Below are positions 1 through 8,291 of a DNA stretch of 46,461 nucleotides, piece by piece. Within the stretch, counting starts at the first letter, position 1. The number at the start of each line of letters is the position of its first letter. The stretch is from Bacillota bacterium (GTDB lineage: Bacteria; Bacillota; Clostridia; Lachnospirales; Lachnospiraceae), in the NCBI GenBank assembly GCA_023439505.1, contig JAEXNR010000063.1:1-46461 (forward strand). Reading direction: 5' to 3'. Both the position numbers and the translations under genes were made by a program. The notes below the pieces were generated by a model. That model was not told the origin of the DNA. It saw only the letters and a list, made by a program, of their open reading frames with translations, and did not search any database.

Positions 1-259
1 CTTCCAGTCTGAATTCCTTAAGAAATCTCTTAGCTGTTACGCCAGCTTTTGCAAAATGGCCTTTCTTTGGTTTGTTGACCAGTTTTTCTCTGATGTCGCC
101 AAAACCAACCTGGACTGCACTGTAACCATCATTCTCAACTGTCTTAACCTGTGTTACTACACAAGGGCCAGCCTGAAGAACTGTTACCGGTGTTAAAACT
201 CCGTCTTCACTGAAGACCTGAGTCATACCAACTATCGTTGTCAAAATTGCTTTCTTCAT
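1..259 (-). CDS. rplC: 50S ribosomal protein L3, N-terminal part (runs off the window)
   Basis: This is the first 86 codons of ribosomal protein L3, an early-assembly 23S rRNA-binding protein of the large subunit. The translation begins MKKAILTTIVGMTQVF and contains the VTVLQAGPCVV segment typical of the L3 N-terminus. The start ATG at 257-259 is preceded by a strong AGGAGGTG ribosome binding site a few bases upstream. The gene continues beyond base 1, so only the N-terminal beta-barrel part can be seen. It follows rpsJ by 128 bases on the same strand, which is the normal order of the S10 operon, and no promoter is obvious between them, so co-transcription from the rpsJ promoter is expected. 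The identification is secure despite truncation. Confidence 0.95.
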   Translation of the reverse strand, partial: MKKAILTTIVGMTQVFSEDGVLTPVTVLQAGPCVVTQVKTVENDGYSAVQVGFGDIREKLVNKPKKGHFAKAGVTAKRFLKEFRLE

Positions 260-291
260 AAAGAATGCACCTCCTGTTTAAATCTACAGCG

Positions 292-307
292 GAACGCTAT
301 TGCGTTC
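292..307 (-). other. Small hairpin between rpsJ and rplC
   Basis: A perfect inverted repeat, GAACGC-TATT-GCGTTC, lies just upstream of the rplC ribosome binding site. No T-run follows on the minus strand, so it is not a terminator. It could be an RNA processing or stability element inside the S10 operon message, which is inference only. Confidence 0.4.
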
Positions 308-387
308 ATCCTAGACGCATTGAGTACATCTTCGACTTTCGTCTGAATCTATATCAACCCAATACCTAAGGATTGTTTTCAATGTTA

Positions 388-705
388 TTATTTTGTTTTC
401 ATCTTGATGTCGATGTAAACGCCAGCAGGCATTTCCAGTCTGGATAATGCATCAACTGTTTTCTGATTTGGAGCGATGATATCAATCAGTCTCTTATGTG
501 TACGCTGTTCAAACTGTTCTCTGGAATCTTTGTATTTGTGAACTGCTCTTAAAATTGTAACAACTTCCTTCTTTGTTGGAAGAGGAACTGGACCGCTCAC
601 CTTAGATCCTGTTTTCTTTACAGTTTCGATAATTTTACCAGCGCTCTGATCGATTAATTTGTGATCATACGCTTTGAGTGTAATTCTCATTACTTGACTT
701 GCCAT
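388..705 (-). CDS. rpsJ: 30S ribosomal protein S10
   Basis: Ribosomal protein S10, a component of the 30S head that also pairs with NusB in antitermination. The 105-residue product begins MASQVMRITLKAYDHKLID and ends in the typical AGVYIDIKMKTK-type tail. This matches the family in length and sequence. A longer open frame continues upstream to 822, but the start at 705 is chosen because it gives the family N-terminus and has an AAAGGAGG ribosome binding site about ten bases upstream. It is the first gene of the S10 operon, followed by rplC. Transcription very probably starts at the consensus promoter at 966-994, leaving a leader of about 250 bases that can fold (see the leader entry). Confidence 0.97.
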   Translation of the reverse strand: MASQVMRITLKAYDHKLIDQSAGKIIETVKKTGSKVSGPVPLPTKKEVVTILRAVHKYKDSREQFEQRTHKRLIDIIAPNQKTVDALSRLEMPAGVYIDIKMKTK

Positions 706-743
706 AAAAAAAGCCGCCTCCTTTTCGCACTTAATTGCAGTAC

Positions 744-870
744 GACAAGTGGTGACTGTACACTCAACCGTGTGTATCATAACAGTTTGACCAAAAAAAG
801 AAAAACCATAATGTTTTACCACACGTTTATCTGCCTATTGCAGAATTATACTCTTGTACAGTGACTTGTC
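744..870 (-). promoter_or_regulatory. Structured 5' leader of the S10 operon
   Basis: The untranslated region between the promoter and rpsJ can form a long-range stem. Bases 855-870 (TGTACAGTGACTTGTC) pair with 744-762 in two perfect 7-bp blocks separated by a small internal loop. Nested inside is a second stem, CGTGTG near 769-774 with CACACG at 820-825, and further upstream a hairpin CTACT/AGTAG at 908-924. Autogenous leaders are known for S10 operons in Gammaproteobacteria (L4 binding). Whether this one works that way is inference. The stem closes close to the rpsJ ribosome binding site, so a translational effect is possible. Confidence 0.5.
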
Positions 871-965
871 GCCAGTTTCATAACTTGACCTTCGCTCCAC
901 GGAAAACCTACTCAGTTTCAGTAGCAACCTCACGCTTCTACGCTATCAACGTCACAACATTAGAT

Positions 966-994
966 ATTATACACTATGAATAATTTTATTGCAA
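966..994 (-). promoter_or_regulatory. Sigma-A promoter of the S10 operon
   Basis: On the minus strand a -35 box TTGCAA (989-994) is followed after exactly 17 bases by a perfect -10 box TATAAT (966-971). Transcription would start near 959, about 250 bases before rpsJ. Confidence 0.8.
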
Positions 995-1149
995 GTACTT
1001 TTTTTGCTGATAAATAGCCAAATCTCCGGAGAAATAGGAATTTTCTTTGGTTATTATTGCCGTACTATTGGAAAAATATGTTTCATTCATTATTTTTTTA
1101 TTTTTTCTTCTAATAATACATCTGCAAATCACCTTAAGCCCGAAAAAAA

Positions 1150-1178
1150 TAGAGATTCCAAAAGCAAAATGTTATAAT
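1150..1178 (+). promoter_or_regulatory. Possible sigma-A promoter for the first ECF sigma gene
   Basis: A perfect TATAAT box (1173-1178) has a weak TAGAGA -35 box (1150-1155) 17 bases upstream. It lies about 95 bases before the sigma factor start. The rest of the 566-base divergent region between rpsJ and the sigma gene holds the S10 promoter and leader; I see no other gene in it. Confidence 0.4.
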
Positions 1179-1271
1179 ATCAGAAAAAACGGATCTATCC
1201 TGAGTGAATTCTCATTTTCTCTCGTATTATCAAGTAACCGGTTAATAAAAGATAAGGTGAGGTGATTATGT

Positions 1272-1835
1272 TTGAATGACATACAGATCATACACGGAAT
1301 CAGCAGCAAAGATGAGGCTGCAATCAATTACACAATCAATAAATATTCCAAACTGATCTGGCATATTGCAAGTACCGTTTTAAAAAATGCGGCTTCCGTT
1401 CAAGATATCGAGGAATGTTCGGCAGACGTATTCATTTATTTGTGGAATAATCCCGGCAGATTCAATAAACAGCGCGGCACGTTAAAAACATGGCTCTGTA
1501 TGATCGCAAAGAGTAAAGCAATCGATAAGTACCGGCAGCTCTCAAGGACAAACGAGATAACATTGAATGATGAAAGTCTTACAAACAGTCTGGATATCCT
1601 TGATGCCGTTATCACCGGCGAACAAAGGCGAGAATTAATTGCAGCTGTGAATGCTTTGGGGGACCCTGACAAAGAGATTGTGATACGACGCTATTACTAT
1701 CAGCAAAAGCCCAAAGAGATCAGCTTTATTCTTGATCTTCCCGTGAAACAGATTGAAAACAGACTCTACAGATCCCGGCTGCGCCTGCGGGAGATGATAT
1801 TGACGGAAGGACGGTATTCTTATGAAAAGCAGTGA
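1272..1835 (+). CDS. ECF-type RNA polymerase sigma-70 factor
   Basis: A 187-residue extracytoplasmic-function sigma factor. Region 2 is seen at about residues 20-85, with EECSADVFIYLWNN and the TLKTWLCMIAKSKAIDKYR segment that contacts the -10 element. Region 4 is at about 120-175, with a helix-turn-helix around PKEISFILDLPVKQIENRLYRSR. Such factors redirect RNA polymerase to a small regulon and are held inactive by a membrane partner. The start is a TTG, chosen because an AGGTGA ribosome binding site lies seven bases upstream and the frame of the nearby ATG at 1268 closes at once. The stop overlaps the next gene by 14 bases, so the two are translationally coupled. The inducing signal and regulon cannot be told from the sequence. 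Confidence 0.9.
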   Translation: MNDIQIIHGISSKDEAAINYTINKYSKLIWHIASTVLKNAASVQDIEECSADVFIYLWNNPGRFNKQRGTLKTWLCMIAKSKAIDKYRQLSRTNEITLNDESLTNSLDILDAVITGEQRRELIAAVNALGDPDKEIVIRRYYYQQKPKEISFILDLPVKQIENRLYRSRLRLREMILTEGRYSYEKQ

Positions 1836-2865
1836 ATATTCTTTTAATGACGATCATTTACAAAACATCAAACAAATTTTTATGGAAAAGAGTGGTGTAC
1901 AGCTGACAAAAAATAAAGCGATATTGCCCCGTTATCAATTTGCAGCAATTACTCTGGCAGCGATCCTTTTCCTATCCATCGGTACTCCGGTATTAGCGGC
2001 AAATGTACCTGCTGCCTATGAATTCCTGTATCTTGTTTCCCCGGAAATGGCACAATTTTTTATGCCGGTTCATAAATCTGATGAAGATAACGGAATCAGA
2101 ATGGAGGTTGTATCCGCTTATATCCACGGCAGTACAGCTGAAATTTATGTCACCCTGCAGGACTTAACAGGGAACCGCATCGATGAAACTACCGACTTAT
2201 TTGACAGCTACTCCATTAATCGCCCCTTTGACAGCTCGGCTTCCTGCAGTCTGGTCGGATATGATGAGGGTACCAGAACCGCAACATTTTTCATTACGAT
2301 AACTGCAATGAAAGATCAAAAGATCATCGGTGATAAAATTACGTTTTCGGTAAGGGAATTTCTCAGTCACAAGGAAAGTTACTCAGATGTTAAACTTCCA
2401 ATCGATCTGATAAAGGATGCAATTGTTAAAGAAACACAAGAGGTTTATTCAACGGGGGGCGGTGGACAGGATTACCGGGCCTATACCAGGGATGGAGCGG
2501 CAACCGTCCTGAAACCCTCCAAAGCATTATCCTCATTCCCCATACCGGGTATCAATGTGACTGCAATCGGTTTTATTGATCAAAAGCTTCATGTACAAGT
2601 TGCACTGGGTAATCGATTAAATAATGATAACCATGGCTCCGTCTACTTAAAGAATGAAGCCGGGGAAATGCAAAACTATAACTCTAATGTCTATTTTACA
2701 AATCAATACGGGGACCAGCAGGACCGGATTGATTACTGTGAATATGTTTTTGATATTCCTGAGAATGAGCTGGCATCCTATTCCTTATTCGGAGATTTTG
2801 ATACTTCCGGTATGAATACGAAAGGGTATTGGAGCGTTACATTTCCTCTGGAATCGAAGGAATAG
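1822..2865 (+). CDS. Membrane-anchored anti-sigma factor, DUF4179-like
   Basis: The 347-residue product is the probable anti-sigma partner of the overlapping ECF sigma factor. It has a short cytoplasmic N-terminus of about 37 residues, one membrane helix at about residues 38-58 (FAAITLAAILFLSIGTPVLA), and a large extracellular beta-rich domain. The layout, with the LVSPEMAQFF segment right after the helix and a long outside domain, resembles DUF4179 anti-sigma proteins of Bacillota; that assignment is from memory of the family, not a search. There is no zinc HxxxCxxC motif, so sigma binding must use another N-terminal fold. Start ATG at 1822 has a weak GGACGG site. The gene ends before an inverted repeat that separates it from the convergent aspS gene. 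Confidence 0.75.
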   Translation: MKSSEYSFNDDHLQNIKQIFMEKSGVQLTKNKAILPRYQFAAITLAAILFLSIGTPVLAANVPAAYEFLYLVSPEMAQFFMPVHKSDEDNGIRMEVVSAYIHGSTAEIYVTLQDLTGNRIDETTDLFDSYSINRPFDSSASCSLVGYDEGTRTATFFITITAMKDQKIIGDKITFSVREFLSHKESYSDVKLPIDLIKDAIVKETQEVYSTGGGGQDYRAYTRDGAATVLKPSKALSSFPIPGINVTAIGFIDQKLHVQVALGNRLNNDNHGSVYLKNEAGEMQNYNSNVYFTNQYGDQQDRIDYCEYVFDIPENELASYSLFGDFDTSGMNTKGYWSVTFPLESKE

Positions 2866-2944
2866 TTACGCTATCATACTTCTGACCAGCTAAAATAATC
2901 AGTCAAGAAAATGAACCGGTAAGCCGTTTCATTTGTTATGAAAC

Positions 2945-3001
2945 ACACTGACCGGCATGACAGCCAGGTAATCTTACCAAAGCTGTCATGCCGGTCAGTG
3001 T
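2945..3001. terminator. Long perfect inverted repeat between convergent genes, probable bidirectional terminator
   Basis: Two 20-base arms, 2945-2964 and 2982-3001, are perfectly complementary (ACACTGACCGGCATGACAGC and its complement). The 17-base loop holds a second small stem, GGTAA/TTACC. It sits between the anti-sigma gene and the convergent second aspS, where a shared terminator is expected. The flanking T-runs are short (ATTTT on plus, GTTTC on minus), so termination may be partial. Confidence 0.7.
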
Positions 3002-3026
3002 ATTTTACAACAAATCAATTTAATAA

Positions 3027-4793
3027 TTACTGCTGCTCTTTCTTTATATCAATTTTAATATGAACATCGGATAACTGTCTCGGATCAACCTCGGAAGGTG
3101 CTCCCATCATCACATCCTGCGCCGTCTTATTCATCGGGAAGGGAATAATCTCTCTGATGCTTTCTTCTCCCGCAATCAGCATAACCATTCGGTCAACTCC
3201 CGGTGCAATTCCTGCGTGGGGCGGTGCGCCGTAGCAGAAAGCATTGAACATTGCCGGGAACTTCGCCTTTACATCCTCTTCTCCCAATCCGACTAATTCA
3301 AATGCCTTGATCATAATCTCGGGATCATGGTTACGAACCGCGCCGGAGGACAATTCCACACCGTTACATACCAGGTCATACTGATATGCACAGATCTCCA
3401 ACGGATCCCCATTTTGTAAGGCATCCATTCCGCCCTGGGGCATGGAGAACGGGTTATGGCAGAATTCCAGCTTGCCGGATTCCTCTCCGATTTCATACAT
3501 GGGGAAATCAACGATCCAGCAGAATTCATAGCATTCCTTCTTCATATGTCCGTCTGCGGCGTATCCAAAGAAACGCCTGATTACGCCGGCTGTTTTCTGT
3601 GCCGTTAATTTTTTGCCTGCAGCAAGGCTGACAAAATCACCGTTCTTTAAGGACAATGCCTCGATTACCTGGTCCCTGCGTTCCTGCAGGAACTTTGATA
3701 TTCCTCCCACAAGATTTCCGCTTTCATCCAGCTTAAACCAATATGCCTTGTTGCCGGTCTGAACCTCCACATCCGCGCAAAGTCCGTCGATTTCTTTTCT
3801 GGTTCCCTGATAACCGCTTACAACCACTGCCTTCACTGTTTGCCCTTCAAAAGGAGCAAAGCCGCAATCACTCATGCAGGAAGTCGCATCCTGTACCATT
3901 AAATCAATACGAAGATCCGGTTTATCGGAACCGTATTTCTCCATGGCATCATTGTAAGTAATTCTTGTAAACGGAGCGGCAGATGCCGTATTGAATTTTC
4001 CGTATTTTGCAAAGATCGGGGGAAGGACATCTTCCAGAATACCGAATACGTCTTCCTGCGTAGCAAAGGCCATCTCCATATCCAGCTGATAGAATTCACC
4101 GGGAGAACGGTCTGCTCTTGCATCCTCATCACGAAAACAAGGTGCTATCTGGAAATAGCGATCAAATCCCGAAGTCATCAATAATTGCTTAAACTGCTGC
4201 GGAGCCTGGGGAAGTGCGTAGAATTTGCCCGGATGATTTCTTGACGGAACAAGATAATCTCTGGCACCCTCCGGCGAGGAACAGGTTAAGATGGGGGTGG
4301 TAATCTCCAGGAAGTCATGATCTGTCATGCTTTTACGAAGATCAGCTACTATTTTACTTCTGAGAACAATTTTCTCCTTCACGGCCGGGTTACGAAGATC
4401 CAGATATCTGTATTTTAATCTGGTATTCTCATCTGCCTCCCTGGAACGGTTAATTTCAAATGGCAGCTCGTTGTAGATACATCTGCCCAGAACCTCGATC
4501 TCCTCAGGAACAACTTCGATATCACCTGTTCCAATCTTACTATTTTTGCTGGAACGTTCCCTGACGATTCCGGTAACCGAAATCGTGGATTCATTGTTGA
4601 CACCCTCCAGCTTCTCCATCATTTCTTCCGTTTCAACAACAACCTGTGTTGTTCCGTAAAAATCGCGAAGAATCAAAAAGCCCAAATTCTTGCTTACTTT
4701 ACGCATATTTTCATACCATCCCACAATGGTAACACTTTTTCCGGCATGGGAAATTCTTAACTCATTACATGTATGTGTTCTTGACTGTATCAT
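3027..4793 (-). CDS. aspS: Aspartyl-tRNA synthetase, second copy (K-type)
   Basis: A bacterial-type class II aspartyl-tRNA synthetase of 588 residues, charging tRNA with aspartate. It has the N-terminal OB-fold anticodon domain (about 1-105), motif 2 with FRDEDARADRSPGEFYQLD, the inserted GAD domain in the middle, and motif 3 with GAPPHAGIAPGVDRMVML. It is paralogous to the aspS copy at 8292-10037. Compared with that copy, its OB-fold differs: the loop after W of VGWYENMRK is one residue longer (RKVSKNLGF), the usual His/Leu discriminator position is not His, and a Lys is kept at the site matching E. coli Lys82. That suggests a discriminating enzyme, which is inference. Start at 4793 is preferred over 4802 because AGAGG is nine bases from it but touches the earlier ATG. 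It lies 93 bases after gatB and is probably the last gene of that operon. Confidence 0.92.
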   Translation of the reverse strand: MIQSRTHTCNELRISHAGKSVTIVGWYENMRKVSKNLGFLILRDFYGTTQVVVETEEMMEKLEGVNNESTISVTGIVRERSSKNSKIGTGDIEVVPEEIEVLGRCIYNELPFEINRSREADENTRLKYRYLDLRNPAVKEKIVLRSKIVADLRKSMTDHDFLEITTPILTCSSPEGARDYLVPSRNHPGKFYALPQAPQQFKQLLMTSGFDRYFQIAPCFRDEDARADRSPGEFYQLDMEMAFATQEDVFGILEDVLPPIFAKYGKFNTASAAPFTRITYNDAMEKYGSDKPDLRIDLMVQDATSCMSDCGFAPFEGQTVKAVVVSGYQGTRKEIDGLCADVEVQTGNKAYWFKLDESGNLVGGISKFLQERRDQVIEALSLKNGDFVSLAAGKKLTAQKTAGVIRRFFGYAADGHMKKECYEFCWIVDFPMYEIGEESGKLEFCHNPFSMPQGGMDALQNGDPLEICAYQYDLVCNGVELSSGAVRNHDPEIMIKAFELVGLGEEDVKAKFPAMFNAFCYGAPPHAGIAPGVDRMVMLIAGEESIREIIPFPMNKTAQDVMMGAPSEVDPRQLSDVHIKIDIKKEQQ

Positions 4794-4859
4794 ATACGCC
4801 ATCCTCTTTTATATTTTTCATTCCTTATCCAACTGTTTCACTGCATTTGTATTTTTGTT

Positions 4860-4876
4860 CCGGGATCTGTTCCCGG
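4860..4876. other. Hairpin between gatB and the second aspS
   Basis: A perfect stem, CCGGGA-TCTGT-TCCCGG, lies in the gatB to aspS gap. On the minus strand it is followed by AACAAAAATAC rather than a T-run, so it is not a classical terminator; it may mark RNA processing or differential stability between the genes. Confidence 0.45.
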
Positions 4877-4886
4877 TCTGCTGCTT

Positions 4887-6299
4887 CTATTTAATTAAGT
4901 CACGAATGATGGCCTCAGCCTGCTTTACATCGGCCTTACCTTTGGATTGCTTCATAATATGTCCGAACATAACATTAATCGCCTTATCCTTCCCGGACTT
5001 AATATCTGCTACTGCTTTGGGATTTGCATCTATTGCTTCCTGGCACCATTTCGTCAGTTCGTCATCAGATACACCTTCCAGATCCTGTGCCTTTATAAAT
5101 GCATCCGAAGGCTTCCCGCTCTCTAACATCTGCTGCAAGGTATTCTGTGCCATTTTCGCATTGATTTTCTTCTCGTCCAGCATCTTTACCAGCTCTGCAA
5201 ACTGTTGTGCCGAGGTCTTGATTTCAAATAATTCTTTATCCTCTTCCGTATTCATATTAGAGTAAATGATACCGATGATCAGATTGGATGCATTTTTTAC
5301 ACTTGCTCCCTGTTCCAGGGCTTCCTCAAAGAATTCCGCTACTCTTCGATAACGAAACATCTGCTTTGCGGTTGATTCCGGTAATCCAAGTTCAGTCATG
5401 TATCTGTCTAGCTTATCAAAAGGCAGCTCCGGAAGAGAACCCTTAATTTCCTCCACCTTTTCCTGCGCTACTTCAAAACGGACGAGATCCGGATCCGGAA
5501 AATAACGATAGTCATCGGAGTTTTCTTTCTCACGCATCGGCGTTACAGTCTCTGTAGCGTCATCATAACGCATGGTTTCCTGTATGATCTTACCGCCGGC
5601 TTCCAGGATGTCCGTCTGTCTCTCTCGTTCCGCATACATGGCCTTTTGAATATAGTTGAGAGAGTTAATATTCTTCGTCTCGGTTCTGGTTCCGAATTCT
5701 TTGGAACCGGCCTCTCTTAAGGACAGATTTACATCACAGCGCATAGAGCCCTCCTGCATCTTGCAGTCAGAAACAGCCACGTAGCGCATAATCAATTGAA
5801 GCTTTTCCGCATATTCCCTGGCTTCTTCCGGTGATGAGATATCCGGCTCGGATACAATCTCAATCAAGGGGACACCGCCACGGTTATAATCAATATAGGT
5901 ATAACCGTTTTCATGCACCAGCTTTCCCGCATCTTCTTCTATATGAATACGGGTGATTCCAATTCTTTTCCCACTGTCCAGTTCGATATAGCCATGTTCG
6001 CATAACGGTTCGTCATACTGAGAGATCTGATATGCCTTTGGCAAGTCCGGATAGACATAATTCTTTCTATCCATATGAGAAACGGTATTAATCTTACAAT
6101 GAATCGCAAGCCCCGCCCTGATGGCATACTCCACTACCTTCTTATTTAATACAGGCAATGATCCCGGCTGTCCGGTACACACCGGGCAGCAATGGGTGTT
6201 GGGGTCGCCGCCAAAGGCCGTGGTACATCCACAGAAAATCTTTGTTTCGGTTGCCAGTTCAATATGAGTTTCAATTCCGCATACTATTTCATATCTCAT
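4887..6299 (-). CDS. gatB: Asp-tRNA(Asn)/Glu-tRNA(Gln) amidotransferase subunit B
   Basis: GatB is the tRNA-binding and kinase subunit of the GatCAB amidotransferase. It activates the side chain of Asp or Glu misacylated on tRNA-Asn or tRNA-Gln, using ATP, before ammonia is added. The 470-residue product begins MRYEIVCGIETHIELATETKIFC, with the CGIE/HIEL and CPVCTGQPGSLPVLN signatures of the cradle domain. The Cys residues (CGC and CCPVC) fit the structural zinc site. The C-terminal helical YqeY-like tail (about 330-470) recognises the tRNA. Length equals the family norm. The start overlaps the gatA stop by four bases (ATGA), so translation is coupled. It is the fourth gene of the aspS-gatC-gatA-gatB unit. 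Confidence 0.96.
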   Translation of the reverse strand: MRYEIVCGIETHIELATETKIFCGCTTAFGGDPNTHCCPVCTGQPGSLPVLNKKVVEYAIRAGLAIHCKINTVSHMDRKNYVYPDLPKAYQISQYDEPLCEHGYIELDSGKRIGITRIHIEEDAGKLVHENGYTYIDYNRGGVPLIEIVSEPDISSPEEAREYAEKLQLIMRYVAVSDCKMQEGSMRCDVNLSLREAGSKEFGTRTETKNINSLNYIQKAMYAERERQTDILEAGGKIIQETMRYDDATETVTPMREKENSDDYRYFPDPDLVRFEVAQEKVEEIKGSLPELPFDKLDRYMTELGLPESTAKQMFRYRRVAEFFEEALEQGASVKNASNLIIGIIYSNMNTEEDKELFEIKTSAQQFAELVKMLDEKKINAKMAQNTLQQMLESGKPSDAFIKAQDLEGVSDDELTKWCQEAIDANPKAVADIKSGKDKAINVMFGHIMKQSKGKADVKQAEAIIRDLIK

Positions 6300-7753
6300 A
6301 TTCTGACACCTCCTTCATAAACTCCAATCTGGTCCACGCTGTTTTGTTCATAGAAATAAGCCATATTAAGGATTCCTGCTTCATCAAATTTCTTACCCAT
6401 AATCTGCATTCCGATGGGAAGACCTTTGCTGTCTTTCCCGCAGGGAACGGAAATGGATGGGATTCCTGCGATATTAATCGGCACAGTACAGATATCGGAC
6501 AGATACATCTCAATCAGACTTGCACCTTTAAAATTAAGAGGAAATGCCGTATTTGGCGCCGTTGGTGCAATCAATACATCACACTGGGCAAATACTTCAT
6601 TGAATTCCCGTAAAATCTCTTCCCGGATCACACATGCCTTTTTATAATAAGCATCATAATATCCGCTGGACAATACATAGGTTCCTAACATGATACGACG
6701 CTTTACCTCATCGCCAAAACCTTCTGTTCTGGTCTTATAAATCATATCCTCTATACTCTCATAAGCTGTCGTACGGTGTCCATAACGGATTCCGTCATAT
6801 CTTCCGAGATTGGAGGAGGCTTCCGCACATGCAATAATATAATATACCGGAAGAGCAAGCTTTAAGGCCGGAAGTTTAATATTAATGATTTCAGCCCCAT
6901 TTTTTTCATATAATTGAATGGCTTCAAATATCTGAGCCTTCATATCAGGATCAATTCCATCAAAGAATTCTTCAGCAACTCCGATCTTCTTACCCTTTAC
7001 ATCCTGATGCAAGCCTTCCGAAAGATTGCCATAAGCATGCTTCTTACTTGTCTGGTCACGTTTATCATAGCCCTTAATGGCATCAAATACAATTGCTGCA
7101 TCCTTTACGCTGTAAGTCAGCGGCCCGATCTGATCCAATGAACTTCCATAGGCAATCAGTCCGTATCGGGATACGGCACCGTAAGTGGGCTTTAGCCCAA
7201 CGATTCCGCAAAAGGAAGCAGGCTGACGGATGGAACCGCCAGTGTCTGAGCCGAGACCGTATGCTGCCATATTGGCGCATACCGCTGCCGCAACACCGCC
7301 GGAGGATCCGCCGGTTACATGTTCTGTATTTCTGGGATTTAGAGGTGCCCCATAACAACTTGATTCCGAGGTGCTGCCCATGGCAAATTCGTCCATATTG
7401 GTTTTCCCGAGAAGTACCGCACCCTGTGCCTTTAGCCTCTCCCATACGTCCGCATCATAATATGGTTTAAACCCGTCCAATATCTTAGAACAGCAGGTTG
7501 TGTACAGCCCATCCGTACAGATATTATCTTTCAGGGTCATGGGAATACCGCATAGCAGAGATGCATTTCCATCTTTTATCATCCGATCCGCTGTTTCTGC
7601 ACCACGCAACGCTGTTTCAAAGGTCTTATGCACATAGGCATTGATCACAGGATTTAGCGCTTCAATTGCTTTAATATATTCTTTCGTCAGTTCCACAGAG
7701 GACATCTCACGGCTCTGAAGCTTCGCTGATAATTCAGAAATTAATTCTCTCAT
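6296..7753 (-). CDS. gatA: Asp-tRNA(Asn)/Glu-tRNA(Gln) amidotransferase subunit A
   Basis: GatA is the glutaminase subunit of GatCAB: it releases ammonia from glutamine and channels it to GatB. It belongs to the amidase-signature family. The Ser-cisSer-Lys triad is visible as K in TLKDNICTDG, then GGSSGGVAAAV, then GSDTGGSIRQPASFCG. The start at 7753 (MRELISELSAKLQSREMSS) gives 485 residues, the usual family length, and has a GAGGG ribosome binding site five bases upstream. An upstream extension to 7798 is open but has no properly spaced site. It overlaps gatB by four bases. It is separated from gatC by 214 bases, which is odd for subunits of one enzyme. Confidence 0.95.
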   Translation of the reverse strand: MRELISELSAKLQSREMSSVELTKEYIKAIEALNPVINAYVHKTFETALRGAETADRMIKDGNASLLCGIPMTLKDNICTDGLYTTCCSKILDGFKPYYDADVWERLKAQGAVLLGKTNMDEFAMGSTSESSCYGAPLNPRNTEHVTGGSSGGVAAAVCANMAAYGLGSDTGGSIRQPASFCGIVGLKPTYGAVSRYGLIAYGSSLDQIGPLTYSVKDAAIVFDAIKGYDKRDQTSKKHAYGNLSEGLHQDVKGKKIGVAEEFFDGIDPDMKAQIFEAIQLYEKNGAEIINIKLPALKLALPVYYIIACAEASSNLGRYDGIRYGHRTTAYESIEDMIYKTRTEGFGDEVKRRIMLGTYVLSSGYYDAYYKKACVIREEILREFNEVFAQCDVLIAPTAPNTAFPLNFKGASLIEMYLSDICTVPINIAGIPSISVPCGKDSKGLPIGMQIMGKKFDEAGILNMAYFYEQNSVDQIGVYEGGVRI

Positions 7754-7967
7754 TCTTACCCTCATTTCTGCACTGCATTTTCTTTGGAATACAATCATTC
7801 CTTATCGTTTGTAGTCGCAGTGCAGACACAAACTTATTCCCACAGATTCATCCGGTCCTAAAAATTGATGTCAGGAATTCTTCCCGAGCTCCCAATTTAA
7901 ACTTCTCAATTTGTACAGCGAATACGCTTCGCTGCTTCTTCCAATGACCCGCCTTATTTTTGCGGGA
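7754..7967 (-). other. Untranslated gap inside the gat operon with two hairpins
   Basis: The 214 bases between gatC and gatA hold no convincing gene. Two stems are visible: AGCGAA/TTCGCT at 7917-7933 and CCCGC/GCGGG at 7948-7966, the latter directly after the gatC stop. Neither has a clear T-run on the minus strand. They may protect or cut the message; I see no clear promoter here. Confidence 0.4.
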
Positions 7968-8261
7968 TTATGCCTTGCTTCTTTTCAAACTGAAAAATCC
8001 ATTCTCGCCTTCTACATTGGAAACAATCTTTTCATTGGGCAGGGATGCACGTACCTGATCCTCACGCAGCTCTTCGTAGGACATTACCTGGGAACCAACG
8101 CTGCGGATTTCTTCTGTCCCGCCTTCTACAGACTCATTAATGGTATCTGCAAATGCAATAATATCGTCAAATTCTCCTGCAAACTTCTCCATATCTTCTT
8201 CGGAAAACCGCAGCCTGGCAAGCTTTGCCAGCTTTTCAATTTCGGATTTTGTTACTGCCAT
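7968..8261 (-). CDS. gatC: Asp-tRNA(Asn)/Glu-tRNA(Gln) amidotransferase subunit C
   Basis: GatC is the small subunit that wraps around the GatA-GatB interface and stabilises the heterotrimer. The product is 97 residues, the normal family size. It begins with the helical hairpin region EIEKLAKLARLRFSEEDMEKF, followed by the DTINESVEGG and LREDQV segments that are typical (the latter corresponds to the common LREDxV motif). The start has a GGAGATT site at good distance. It lies 30 bases after the first aspS and precedes gatA and gatB, so it is the second gene of the unit controlled by the T-box. Confidence 0.95.
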   Translation of the reverse strand: MAVTKSEIEKLAKLARLRFSEEDMEKFAGEFDDIIAFADTINESVEGGTEEIRSVGSQVMSYEELREDQVRASLPNEKIVSNVEGENGFFSLKRSKA

Positions 8262-8291
8262 TGATAATCTCCTTCTTAAAATGGTCGATCG

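Noticed and set aside
989..1265. Two short plus-strand frames before the first ECF sigma gene
   Set aside because: Low-complexity, Phe/Ile-rich products with no ribosome binding site; the region carries promoter and leader sequences instead.
4690..5265. Plus-strand frame of 191 codons spanning the aspS start and the gatB end
   Set aside because: It crosses two solid minus-strand genes and their intergenic hairpin; Phe/Ser/Cys-rich shadow translation.
7911..8264. Plus-strand frame of 117 codons opposite gatC
   Set aside because: It is antisense to a well-supported gene, with no start signal or recognisable product.
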